Part shown: one piece after another, positions 17,047 through 25,152 of the stretch
Layout of the letters: every line of letters starts with the position of its first letter
Position numbering within the stretch: position 1 is the stretch's first letter
Source: CAWCDJ01 sp963796485
GTDB taxonomy: Bacteria > Acidobacteriota > Terriglobia > Bryobacterales > Bryobacteraceae
Direction of reading: 5' to 3'
Assembly (NCBI GenBank): GCA_963796485.1
Contig: CAWCLV010000001.1
Location: forward strand, 2,170,001 to 2,234,000
Length of the DNA: 64,000 nt
Made by a program: the position numbers and the translations under genes
The notes under the pieces: generated by a model
The model's database searches: none
Told to the model about the DNA's origin: nothing
What the model saw: only the letters and a program-made list of their open reading frames with translations

Positions 17047-17369
17047 TGAAGCTCTACCTGAAGCCCACTTGAACGAGCTGCCGGAAAGCGAAGAGTTTGC
17101 TTCGCGAAAAAGGCGCGCAGTTCGAGGAAGTCGATCTCAACCGCGGCCTCTCCGTCGCCGAACTGGAAAAACTGATCGGAAAACGGGACTACCGCGAGTT
17201 TCTGAACAGCCGCAATGAGCTCTACCGCGAGCGCAACATGAAGGAGAGCCCGCCTCCGCGCGCCGAAGCTTTGCAGCTGATGTCGGAGAACCCCAACCTG
17301 ATCAAGAGGCCGATCCTGCTAAAAGACGGCAAGATTCTGCTCGGCTACGACGCGATTGCAGTGGGGTAG
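17046..17369 (+). CDS. Spx/ArsC-like thiol oxidoreductase with in-frame UGA at the first redox Cys (probable selenoprotein)
   Basis: From the ATG at 17046 the frame reads MKLYLKPT, TGA, TSCRKAKSLL and then stays open to 17369 (107 residues if UGA is read). The fold and blocks are those of the Spx/ArsC/YffB thioredoxin-like family: the CxxC loop, FLNSRNELYRERN, ENPNLIKRPILL, GYDAIAVG. The UGA replaces exactly the first cysteine of PT-C-TSC, giving U-x-x-C. A perfect hairpin lies 16 bases after the UGA. The start is supported by TGATG overlap with the ABC ATPase. Gene callers will truncate it to a TTG at 17097, which removes the active site. Alternatives are a nonsense mutation or a base error. 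Confidence 0.75.
17070..17105 (+). promoter_or_regulatory. UGA codon plus candidate bacterial SECIS hairpin
   Basis: UGA at 17070-17072, 15 spacer bases, then stem GCGAAG (17088-17093), loop AGTTTG (17094-17099) and stem CTTCGC (17100-17105). The six-pair stem is perfect. The loop begins 22 bases after the UGA and has G as its second base followed by U, which agrees with the loop position and G requirement I recall for bacterial SECIS elements read by SelB. Confidence 0.65.
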
Positions 17370-17432
17370 GCCTCCTGGCCTGCCCGGTTTTAAACCAATT
17401 CAAAACCGCGCCGGCCAGGAGGCCCGCGCCAC
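17362..17432. terminator. Dispersed GGGG(C/T)AGGCC hairpin ending two convergent operons
   Basis: Arms GGCCTCCTGGCC (17369-17380) and GGCCAGGAGGCC (17413-17424) are perfect. Inside them CGGTTTT (17384-17390) pairs with AAAACCG (17402-17408). It fills the gap between the plus-strand operon ending at 17369 and the minus-strand regulator ending at 17433. It is a member of the same repeat family as 10848-10926. Confidence 0.75.
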
Positions 17433-18737
17433 TTAGAGCTTCATGCGTTCCAGCTTGCGATAGAGCGTTTTGCGCTCGATGCCCAAAATCTGCGCGGCCT
17501 TGCTTTTGTTGCCGCCGGTGGCCGCCAGCACGCGCCGGATCTGCTCCTCTTCGGCATCCGCCAGCGTATCCACTGGCTTCTCACGCGATTCCATCACGGT
17601 CAGCGCTTCGTGCACGGCCTCGGCATCCACCCGGTCCGCCAGCACCACCAGGCGCTCGATCAGGTGCTGCAACTGGCGCACGTTGCCCGGCCAGGTGTAG
17701 TCCTGGAGCGCTTTCACGCCGGAATCCATCAGCTTCACGTCCCGGCTGTACCGGCCGTTGTATTTGTTGACGAAGAACCGCGCCAGCAGCGGGATGTCGT
17801 GGCGGCGGTCGCGCAGCGGCGGCATCACGATCCGGACGACGTTGAGCCGGTACCACAGGTCCAGCCGGAACTTGCCTTCGTCGGTCATCTGCTGCAGGTT
17901 GCGGTTGGTGGCGGCGATCACCCGGACGTCCACTTCCTTCGGCCGGGGGGAGCCGACCGGGCGGATCTCGCGCTCCTGCAGGAAGCGCAGGAGCTTCACC
18001 TGGAAATCGGACTCGATCTCGCCGATTTCGTCCAGAAACACCGTACCGCGATTGGCCGATTCGAAGATGCCGACACGGTCGCGGTCCGCGCCGGTGAATG
18101 CGCCGCGCATGGCGCCGAACAGCTCGCTTTCAAGCAAGGCCGGCGGAATCGCGGCGCAGTCCACCGGGACGAACGGCTGGGAAGCCCGCTGGCTGAAGGT
18201 GTGGAGCATCCGGGCCACCAGTTCCTTGCCGGTTCCGGTCTCGCCTTCGATAATCACGGTTGCAGTGGTCGGGGCCACCCGCGAGACCTTTTTATAGATC
18301 TCAACCATGGCGGGCGCCGTGCCGATCATCTGGCTTTCCGGAAGGTCCTCCTCCTCGGCTTCGTCGTCGGAGGGGACAAGCGAGGCTTCGGCCCGCTCGA
18401 CCGCTTCGATCATCACGTCCAGCTCGAACGGCTTGGCGATGTAATCGAACACGCCGCCGCGCGTCGCGGCCATCACGGTTTCCATGGTGCCGCGGCCGGT
18501 CATCAGGATCACGGAGCAGCGCGGGTCGCGCTTCTTGGCGGCGTTCAGCACGTCGAGCCCGGTGCCCTCGTCCACGTAGATATCGGAGATGACGATGAGG
18601 TAGGCGCCGTCATTCAGGCGGTCGATGGCTTCTCCGGTCGTGGAAACGGCGTCCACCTCGTACCCTTTCTCTTCCAGGGCCGTCTGGATGGTGAATTGTA
18701 GTGCCGGATCGTCTTCGACTAAGAGTAGTTTTTGCAT
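17433..18737 (-). CDS. NtrC-family sigma-54-dependent response regulator
   Basis: A 434-residue activator. The receiver domain has the acidic pair in LLVEDDPAL and phosphoacceptor Asp52 in IVISDIYVDEG. The AAA+ domain shows EGETGTGKEL (Walker A), the sigma-54 contact loop GAFTGA preceded by an unusual ELFGAMR, VFLDEIGEIES (Walker B) and VIAATNRNL. A Fis-type helix-turn-helix (GGNKSKAAQILGIERKTLYRKL) closes the protein. It abuts the CHASE2 kinase gene and is surely its partner. Target genes are not evident here. Confidence 0.95.
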   Translation of the reverse strand: MQKLLLVEDDPALQFTIQTALEEKGYEVDAVSTTGEAIDRLNDGAYLIVISDIYVDEGTGLDVLNAAKKRDPRCSVILMTGRGTMETVMAATRGGVFDYIAKPFELDVMIEAVERAEASLVPSDDEAEEEDLPESQMIGTAPAMVEIYKKVSRVAPTTATVIIEGETGTGKELVARMLHTFSQRASQPFVPVDCAAIPPALLESELFGAMRGAFTGADRDRVGIFESANRGTVFLDEIGEIESDFQVKLLRFLQEREIRPVGSPRPKEVDVRVIAATNRNLQQMTDEGKFRLDLWYRLNVVRIVMPPLRDRRHDIPLLARFFVNKYNGRYSRDVKLMDSGVKALQDYTWPGNVRQLQHLIERLVVLADRVDAEAVHEALTVMESREKPVDTLADAEEEQIRRVLAATGGNKSKAAQILGIERKTLYRKLERMKL

Positions 18738-20594
18738 CTAGTGTTGTTCCGCGGCGGCGTGTACGCCGGCGGCCGTGGAAGCCGGCAGCACCAGGGTGAA
18801 GCAGGAACCGGCGCCCGGCTGGCTGATCACGTCGATCGTCCCCCCATGCTGTTCCACAATCTGTTGGACGATGGAGAGGCCGATTCCGGTGCCGGCTTCA
18901 CCCGATTCCTCCGCCTTCCTGGTGCGGTAGAACTTGCGAAAAATCTGTTTCACTTCCTTGTGGTCCATGCCGATCCCCTGATCCTGCACGGCAATCCGGA
19001 CATGACCGCCCTCGCACGACACACGCACGGTCACCTCGGTGCGCTGGGGCGAGTATTTGACTGCGTTGGTAAGCAGATTGTAGCAGGCATACTCCATCAG
19101 CTCGCGGTCGCCCGTGAGCTGGAATTGCCCGGAGACAGGTTCGAGCGTAACGGCGATATGCTTGCGTTCGGCGAGGGGCTGCACGCGGCCGGCGCACACC
19201 TCCACCAGGCCCTTGACCGAAATGGTCTCCCGCTTCAGTTCCATCTGCCCGGCCGACAGGCGTTCCACGTTCAGGAAGATCTCCACCATCCGGGCCAGGC
19301 GTTTCGATTCGGAATTGATCAGGTCCGCCACCTGCTTCCGCTTGGCCTCGGTCAGGCTATAGCGCGAGATCAGTTCGCTCGAGCCCTGAATGGCCGAAAG
19401 GGGCGTGCGCATCTCGTGCGTCACGAAGTGCATGGCCTGTTGATAGCGGGTGCGTTCCGCCTCGCTGCGGCGCAGGCTGCGGCGCACCACCAGGTGGTAG
19501 TAGGCGGCCGCCGTGATCGCACCGAACCACGCAGCCGAGGCCGACGTGGTGAACGAGAGGACGTAACCGTGGGTGAACAGCACGTACGGCGCCGCGGAAG
19601 CTGCCGCCAGGATCAGGACGGCCGCAACGTAAGCCGCCCACCCGGGCAGGTAACGGAACGCCGCACCCGAAGCCGCCACTAGCGCCAGGGCCCACAGCAA
19701 CACCCAGAGCAGGTCCACGTCCCGGATGAACTGCCCGGAATTCATGGTCTCGAAGGCATCGGCATTGATCTCGATCCCGCTGGTGGGAGTGCCGTTCGAA
19801 TACGGCGAGAAAAGACGGTCGTGCTCCGTCTGGGCGGTGACTCCGGCGAAGACCACTTTCCCGGCGAAGACCGCTGCGCGCGCGGGGTCTTCCAGAAGCT
19901 GCTTGACCGTGACGCGCGGAGGACGCAGCCCGGGCGGCACGAACCGCACGCGCATCAGGCGGCGTTCGCCGGACGCGGGGATCAGCGTTCCGCCGACTTG
20001 CAGGTCCGAAGGAGATTCCACCAGGTCGGCGCGGCGGCTCAGCCGGAACGCTTCGAGGGAAAGGGCCCACAGGCGCTCGCGGCCGTGCACCTCCTGCAGG
20101 GGAATGGAGCGGGTGATGGCGTCGCGCGGATCGGGTTGGGCGTGCACGTGGCCGACTGCGGCCGCGGCGGCGCGGAACTCCGGTAGCGGGTCTTCCCAGC
20201 CATCGCCTACCAGTTGGCTGGAGAGCACGAGGTTGGGGGTGCCGCGGAAGGCGCCGGCGAGTTCGGAGTCGATCGCCGGGTCGGTTCGGTTGGCGAGAAT
20301 AATATCGACGGCTACGGCCTTCGGTTTGGCTGCAGCCACGAGGCGAAGAGCTTGGGCGAGCGGTTGGCGGATACCCTGCATGCCGCCGGGCAGCCAGTCG
20401 AGGGTGCGCTCGTCGATGACCAGAAGCGCCGAATCGGTAGCCCAGGATTTCGGCTGGTACCGCCTGAACATTTCGTCATAGACGGCGCTATCCCAGGGGC
20501 TTCCGAATAACCAGCTTCCGGCCACGGCGACAACATAGGCGCCGGCCAGCAGCAGGAGGTAGGACGCAGTACTCTTCCATCCTCGCTGCTTCAT
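18738..20594 (-). CDS. CHASE2-domain membrane sensor histidine kinase
   Basis: A 618-residue kinase. One membrane helix near the N-terminus (ASYLLLLAGAYVVAVAGS) is followed by an extracytoplasmic CHASE2 domain (WATDSALLVIDERTLDWL, KAVAVDIILANRTDP, VVFAGVTAQTEHD). Three closely spaced helices (about residues 300-375) follow, and then HisKA with FVTHEMRTPLSAIQ (His393), an N box (CYNLLTNAVKYSP) and G boxes (VQDQGIGMD, GTGIGLSIV). Its TAG is directly before the regulator ATG. The CHASE2 ligand is unknown. Confidence 0.93.
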   Translation of the reverse strand: MKQRGWKSTASYLLLLAGAYVVAVAGSWLFGSPWDSAVYDEMFRRYQPKSWATDSALLVIDERTLDWLPGGMQGIRQPLAQALRLVAAAKPKAVAVDIILANRTDPAIDSELAGAFRGTPNLVLSSQLVGDGWEDPLPEFRAAAAAVGHVHAQPDPRDAITRSIPLQEVHGRERLWALSLEAFRLSRRADLVESPSDLQVGGTLIPASGERRLMRVRFVPPGLRPPRVTVKQLLEDPARAAVFAGKVVFAGVTAQTEHDRLFSPYSNGTPTSGIEINADAFETMNSGQFIRDVDLLWVLLWALALVAASGAAFRYLPGWAAYVAAVLILAAASAAPYVLFTHGYVLSFTTSASAAWFGAITAAAYYHLVVRRSLRRSEAERTRYQQAMHFVTHEMRTPLSAIQGSSELISRYSLTEAKRKQVADLINSESKRLARMVEIFLNVERLSAGQMELKRETISVKGLVEVCAGRVQPLAERKHIAVTLEPVSGQFQLTGDRELMEYACYNLLTNAVKYSPQRTEVTVRVSCEGGHVRIAVQDQGIGMDHKEVKQIFRKFYRTRKAEESGEAGTGIGLSIVQQIVEQHGGTIDVISQPGAGSCFTLVLPASTAAGVHAAAEQH

Positions 20595-20617
20595 CCCTCC
20601 CAGTATATCGGCAGTAA

Positions 20618-20644
20618 GGCAGGCCGCCTACGTGGCGGCCTGCC
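20618..20644. terminator. GC-rich hairpin between two minus-strand genes
   Basis: Stem GGCAGGCCGCC (20618-20628), loop TACGT, stem GGCGGCCTGCC (20634-20644): eleven perfect pairs. It has no T run on either side. It lies between the kinase start and the end of the surface protein gene and shares the GGCAGGCC motif of the dispersed repeat family. Confidence 0.5.
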
Positions 20645-20676
20645 CGATGAGCCGAGCAGAGGTACTCCAGTCGATT

Positions 20677-22797
20677 CTACTGGTACGAAACGAGCGCACC
20701 CATGCCCGTAAAAGCCAGGAAGTACGCGCTGTCCACATTTCCGCCGGCTGTCAGCGGCGCCTGGAAGCTGGTCGGGTTCGTCGTGGAGCCGAAGAATAAG
20801 GACCCTCCGCCCGAATTCGAACTCGCCGATACTGCCGGCAGCTGCTGCAGCACCGAACTCGGAACGCTGATTGTCCCTGCCCCCGCCGTGGTGGTGCAGA
20901 TAAAGCTCCAGGTGTCCGTGACGGCACTCGCGCCGACGCCGGATGTCGTGCTCGAACTTCCGATGAGTTGCACCAGATCCGAAGCGGACCCACCAGTCCA
21001 GTTGAGCGTCAGCGGAGTGCTGCGGTTGACGTTACTGGGGAGCCCGGGGGCGCTGAGATTCAGGGGCGCCCCGAGTGCAATTGACGCACTGAACTTGCCG
21101 ACGTCGGCTCCGCCGGCGCCGCTCACGGAGTAAGTCCCAGGCAGCAGGCTTACATTGAGCCCGCCGGGAATGGGAACGCCTTCTACGCCAAGGTTCAGGG
21201 AATATTGGAACGAGAGCGGGTCCTGTGTGAATAACTGGCTAGAGAGGCCGGAACCCGACGGCCCGTTCAGCGTAACCGAGCCGGCGTCGAGGCCGCCGAT
21301 AAATGGCGAAGCCACTCCCGTCTGATTTGAGCTGGTAACGTGAGTTACGGTGCACGAACCCGTTGTGCTCACCTGCGTTTGTGCTTGCGACAGGGATGCC
21401 AGTTGATAGCCCGTGTAACGCGTGAACCCTCCGGTTGCGGCATCCGTCTTGGCCGTGCCAAATTGCGGTATCGTCATCGTGAACTGCGTGAGGGAAAAGT
21501 AGCCGAAAGTCTTCGAGGCGCCGGCATCGAACTGCTGAAGCTGCGAGGTCGTGAACCCGGGCTGGACGCAGGCGTTCGAGTTGGCGTCGGGCGCGATCGC
21601 AATAAATATCTGGTTGCTCAGCACGCCATCGACCGAAATCTGGAAGGGGACCGTGCAGCCGGTAGGCACGTTGGCAGGCAGTTGAACGTTGATCTGATCT
21701 TCGCCCGCGTAACCGGCTCGACCGGCGTAAGCAACCGGAACGGTCACTCCGCCGACGATCGCATTCACCTTGACTCCGTTGGCGCTGAAGTCGAACGCAG
21801 GCGAGGCCGAATTGTCGCCTCCGACCAGCGGCCCCATGCCAGTTCCCCAAGCGATCACATACTGCCCGGGGTGGGCGGGGGAAATCGTCGTGCTCTTTCC
21901 GGTTCCCGTTGTGAAGCTGTTCAGATCGACGACTCCGGACGAGATGTAGTTCTGGACCGAGCCGAGTCCGCTCCCCGAGCTGTCCTGGGTAAATAACGAG
22001 AACTTTCTCTGTTTCACCACGGTGGCAACGGGTGCGCTCGCAGATCCGTTCGTGACCGTCACGTTATAGTTACCCGGCGGTACCGTCGAAGGCAGGATGC
22101 CTGCAAGTTGGCACGTCCCGCTCGGGTTGTACGTGTAGACTAGAATCGCGTCCGTACCCCCGCCACCGGCCACTGGAGCGAACGTGATTTTGACGCCATC
22201 GGGAGAAACGGTCGGCCGCGGAGGACTGAATACATTCACGCCCTTCGGGCAGAGGTTCGAACCCTTTACGATGAAGATGCTGCCCTGCGCCAGGCTGGCT
22301 GTATTGCTCGCCGCATCCCAGACGGCCGTGATCGTAGGCGTGGTAGAAGTGCCGCCGCCGCCGCCGGTTGTGCCGCCCGTGATGATCTGGCCGCCTCCGC
22401 TAAAGTCCAGGACGATTCCGCTCGCTCCGGTCGATCCCGTACCGGCAAGGGAGGGAAATGACCCACTCGCATTCGCATAACTGCCCGTTCCTCCGGTAAT
22501 GGTCGCCGATCCTGTTCCGGATCCGGCTAGGAGGTTCGGGGAGATTGTCAGCGTTCCGGTCAGGTTACCGCCGGATAACGCGATCGTGAATGTGGATTTG
22601 AGCGTCGTAATGTCGAGGGTTCCGGTGAAAGTCCCAGATCCGATGTTGGACAGGGTCGCCGTGCCCGTGGCAGTTATTGTGGCGGCGGCGCCGAAGGGCG
22701 CCGTAGCGTGCACTGTCAGGGTCGTATTCGTTGTAGCCGCTTGAGCCCCCAGGCACAGCAACAACGGCAGGGCGTAGCGAGCGATGGTTCGGGTCAT
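20677..22797 (-). CDS. Secreted surface protein with Solibacter-type (TIGR03437-like) domain
   Basis: A 706-residue exported protein; ATG 22797 gives a signal peptide ending CLGAQA, with AGAGGAG-like purines upstream. Residues 20-150 are a Thr/Gly-rich beta domain. About residues 170-430 match the Solibacter C-terminal domain pattern: AASNTASLAQGSIFIVKG, GQYVIAWGTGMGPLVGGD, VPVAYAGRAGYAGEDQINVQLP and VSVDGVLSNQ-type end (here ISVDGVLSNQ). The last 280 residues are a further beta-rich region without recognisable motif. These proteins are a hallmark of the Solibacter lineage; the role is probably extracellular binding or adhesion, but that is unproven. Confidence 0.8.
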   Translation of the reverse strand: MTRTIARYALPLLLCLGAQAATTNTTLTVHATAPFGAAATITATGTATLSNIGSGTFTGTLDITTLKSTFTIALSGGNLTGTLTISPNLLAGSGTGSATITGGTGSYANASGSFPSLAGTGSTGASGIVLDFSGGGQIITGGTTGGGGGTSTTPTITAVWDAASNTASLAQGSIFIVKGSNLCPKGVNVFSPPRPTVSPDGVKITFAPVAGGGGTDAILVYTYNPSGTCQLAGILPSTVPPGNYNVTVTNGSASAPVATVVKQRKFSLFTQDSSGSGLGSVQNYISSGVVDLNSFTTGTGKSTTISPAHPGQYVIAWGTGMGPLVGGDNSASPAFDFSANGVKVNAIVGGVTVPVAYAGRAGYAGEDQINVQLPANVPTGCTVPFQISVDGVLSNQIFIAIAPDANSNACVQPGFTTSQLQQFDAGASKTFGYFSLTQFTMTIPQFGTAKTDAATGGFTRYTGYQLASLSQAQTQVSTTGSCTVTHVTSSNQTGVASPFIGGLDAGSVTLNGPSGSGLSSQLFTQDPLSFQYSLNLGVEGVPIPGGLNVSLLPGTYSVSGAGGADVGKFSASIALGAPLNLSAPGLPSNVNRSTPLTLNWTGGSASDLVQLIGSSSTTSGVGASAVTDTWSFICTTTAGAGTISVPSSVLQQLPAVSASSNSGGGSLFFGSTTNPTSFQAPLTAGGNVDSAYFLAFTGMGALVSYQ

Positions 22798-22920
22798 AGT
22801 TTGGTCGGACTCCTCCTCTTGTGAACGCGGGAAATAGAACGCTTTTAGCTCAACCAAAGTACAGGAATTATCAAAAGAGTGGTAACTGTAGCGCAGAGTT
22901 TTGTGAGGAAACGTACCGAA

Positions 22921-23631
22921 CTAACGCTGACTGAGTCCGCCGTCCACAGCCAGAATCTGCCCGGTGATGAAATTCGAGGCTCGGAGGAAATAGACCACCG
23001 CGTCCGCCACCTCGGCCGGAGTGCCGCCCCGTTGCGCCGGAGTGGCCGCGATCATCTGCTTTCCCCGCTCGTCGATGTCTTCAAACGGAATCACACCCGG
23101 CGCGACGGAGTTGACCGTGATCTCTGGCGCGAACGCCTTCGCCAGCGCGCTGGTCAGCATGATCACGCCGGCCTTCGACGCGCAGTAGTGGGCATGCTCC
23201 GCCCAGGGTCTTATGCCGCCGAGCGAACTGATGTTCACGATCCGGCCGCCGCCGGTCTTGCGCATCAGCCGGGCGGCATTCTGGCAGCAGAAGAAAACCG
23301 CCTTCAGGTTCACCGAGTGGATGAAGTCCCAATCCTTTTCGGTGATGTCGAGCGGGTCGAAGCGGGTGAACCGGGCGGCGTTGTTGACCAGTCCGTCGAG
23401 GCGGCCGAGGCGGTCCTCGATTTCGCGGAACATGCGGCCGATTTCGTCGACGTGCTCCAGGTTCGCGCGGAACAATTCGGCGCCCCCGCATTCGGCGGCC
23501 GTGCGGCGGGCTTCCGCTTCGGAGCGGTCGTAATGGATGGCGACGCGCGCGCCTTCCTGGGCGAGGCGCAGGGCGATGCCGCGGCCGATCCGCTTGGCCG
23601 CGCCGGTGACGAGAATAACGCGGTTGGTCAT
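22921..23631 (-). CDS. Short-chain dehydrogenase/reductase, pteridine-reductase-like
   Basis: A 236-residue SDR. The cofactor loop reads VTGAAKRIGRGIA, which with the basic residues IHYDRSEAEAR suggests NADPH and resembles FolM/pteridine reductases. LVNNAARF, the catalytic Ser in IVNISSLGG, and the YxxxK motif HYCASKAG are present, with NSVAPGVI after it. It could alternatively be a FabG-like oxoacyl reductase. The upstream side holds the 84-bp tandem array. Confidence 0.85.
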   Translation of the reverse strand: MTNRVILVTGAAKRIGRGIALRLAQEGARVAIHYDRSEAEARRTAAECGGAELFRANLEHVDEIGRMFREIEDRLGRLDGLVNNAARFTRFDPLDITEKDWDFIHSVNLKAVFFCCQNAARLMRKTGGGRIVNISSLGGIRPWAEHAHYCASKAGVIMLTSALAKAFAPEITVNSVAPGVIPFEDIDERGKQMIAATPAQRGGTPAEVADAVVYFLRASNFITGQILAVDGGLSQR

Positions 23632-23640
23632 AGGGAGATT

Positions 23641-23853
23641 ACGCGGGCGCCTCCGGCGCTGGGCAGGCCAGGAGGCCTACCCCACTGGGTACGCCAGTCT
23701 GGACGCGGGTGACGTGGGTGGGGTACGCGGGCGCCTCCGGCGCTGGGCAGGCCAGGAGGCCTACCCCACTGGGTACGCCAGTCTGGACGCGGGTGACGTG
23801 GGTGGGGTACGCGGGCGCCTCCGGCGCTGGGCAGGCCAGGAGGCCTACCCCAC
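23641..23853. repeat. 84-bp tandem repeat, 2.5 copies, built on the dispersed GGGCAGGCC core
   Basis: The unit starting ACGCGGGCGCCTCCGG begins at 23641, 23725 and 23809, an exact 84-bp period, and the third copy stops after the core. Each unit carries GGGCAGGCCAGGAGG followed by CCTACCCCAC (23661-23685, 23745-23769, 23829-23853). Copies appear identical. It sits between the MFS stop and the SDR start on the minus strand. Because 84 is a multiple of three, spurious open frames run through it. Confidence 0.92.
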
Positions 23854-23856
23854 CGG

Positions 23857-25152
23857 CTAAATGGTGGGTTCGCCATGGACCTCGATATCCTCCGGTTCGA
23901 TGCCTTCGAGTTTGGGCGCGGGCAAGCGGCCCGTCAAATGGGCCCAGGCCCAGAATAACGCCGTGCTGGAACTGAGCGCACCCGCCACCGCGCCGATCGT
24001 TCGCGGGTCGTAGTATTGCGATGCCACGCCCGCCGCCGCCATCGAGAGCATCATCACCGACCACTGGATGGACTCCATCGTGGAGAAGACCCTGCCGCGG
24101 AACCCATCGGGCACGATGCGCAGCAGTTGCGACATGTTCAGCACCGAACTGACCCCCACTCCGGCGCGCGAAAGCGCGATGAACACCAGCGCCCAGCGGA
24201 ACTGCCGCGCCTGGCTGAAGAGGATGTACGAGCCGCCGTGCACCACGTAGCAGATGCTGATGATCCGCTTGTAATCCCGAAAGCTGATGCGCCGCCCGAG
24301 CCAGTGGGCCAGCGCGCCGCCGATCAGCAACCCCACGCCGGCGAAACCCCAGACCATCCCGAGGCCGGCGGGGCCGCGGTTGAAGACGATTTCGCCGAAC
24401 ACGCTGAACAGGATCTGCGCGGCGCCGCCGCCGGTCGCCCAGCCGATGTTGATCATCAGGAGCCCCAGGATCAGCGGCACGGACCGCATGTAGCCCAGGC
24501 CCTCCCGGTAATCGCGCCAGGGACGGATCACTTCGGCTTCGGTCAACGCGGCGCGCGGCGGTTGGAAGCCTCGCCCCGGCAGGAAGAGCCGCGAAATGCA
24601 AAAAGCGGAGACCAGGAACGACGCCGCATTGCCGGCGAAAGCCCAGTGGTATCCGAATGCCATCACGCTGGTGCCGCCCAGAAAAGTGCCGATCGTGAGG
24701 GTGGTCCACTGAGTGGTCTGGGTGAGCGAGTTCGCCGTGTGCAGCTCGTCTTTCGTGGCGATGCTCGGCAAAATGGCCGCGCGCCCGGCGGTGAAAAACG
24801 GCGAGGCCAGCATGAGCAGCCCGCTGAGTACGTAGAGCAGCCAGGTACCGTGGGTGTGGATCGTCAGAATAAACAGCGCGGCGATCACAGCGCGGAACAG
24901 ATCGCTCGCGATCATGATGGTTTTGCGATTCAACCGGTCGAGCACCACGCCGGCCACCGGGCCGATCAGCATCGCCGGAATCGCGCGCGAAAGCATGACG
25001 CCGCTGACCACCAGCCCTGATCTCGTTTCGGCCACCGCCAGGCTGAACACCGCGATGTTGTTGAAGTGGTCGCCGATCTCGCTGACTACCTGGCCGATCC
25101 AGGTGTTGCGATAGTTGCGGTTGTGCCGCAAGAGTTCGAGGAACTCGTTCAT
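23857..25152 (-). CDS. MFS transporter, EntS-like exporter type
   Basis: A 431-residue transporter with about twelve membrane helices. It starts ELLRHNRNYRNTWIGQVVSEIGDHF, typical of the MFS_3 group. GPVAGVVLDRLNRKTIMIASD contains the loop 2-3 motif (D-R-x-x-R-K), and the second half has LGRRISFRDYKR. Its ATG overlaps the stop of the racemase-like gene (ATGA), so it belongs to the same operon and may export or import the product of that pathway. Substrate is unproven. Confidence 0.88.
   Translation of the reverse strand: MNEFLELLRHNRNYRNTWIGQVVSEIGDHFNNIAVFSLAVAETRSGLVVSGVMLSRAIPAMLIGPVAGVVLDRLNRKTIMIASDLFRAVIAALFILTIHTHGTWLLYVLSGLLMLASPFFTAGRAAILPSIATKDELHTANSLTQTTQWTTLTIGTFLGGTSVMAFGYHWAFAGNAASFLVSAFCISRLFLPGRGFQPPRAALTEAEVIRPWRDYREGLGYMRSVPLILGLLMINIGWATGGGAAQILFSVFGEIVFNRGPAGLGMVWGFAGVGLLIGGALAHWLGRRISFRDYKRIISICYVVHGGSYILFSQARQFRWALVFIALSRAGVGVSSVLNMSQLLRIVPDGFRGRVFSTMESIQWSVMMLSMAAAGVASQYYDPRTIGAVAGALSSSTALFWAWAHLTGRLPAPKLEGIEPEDIEVHGEPTI

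Noticed and set aside
17097..17369. TTG-started 90-residue protein as a separate gene
   Set aside because: It lacks the first strand and the CxxC loop of its family; the true start is ATG 17046 with the UGA read through or mutated.
23641..23853. Tandem repeats as a CRISPR array
   Set aside because: Whole 84-bp units are identical with no variable spacers, and there are no cas genes.
24016..25020. 334-residue plus-strand open frame
   Set aside because: His/Arg/Asp-rich shadow of the MFS transporter gene.
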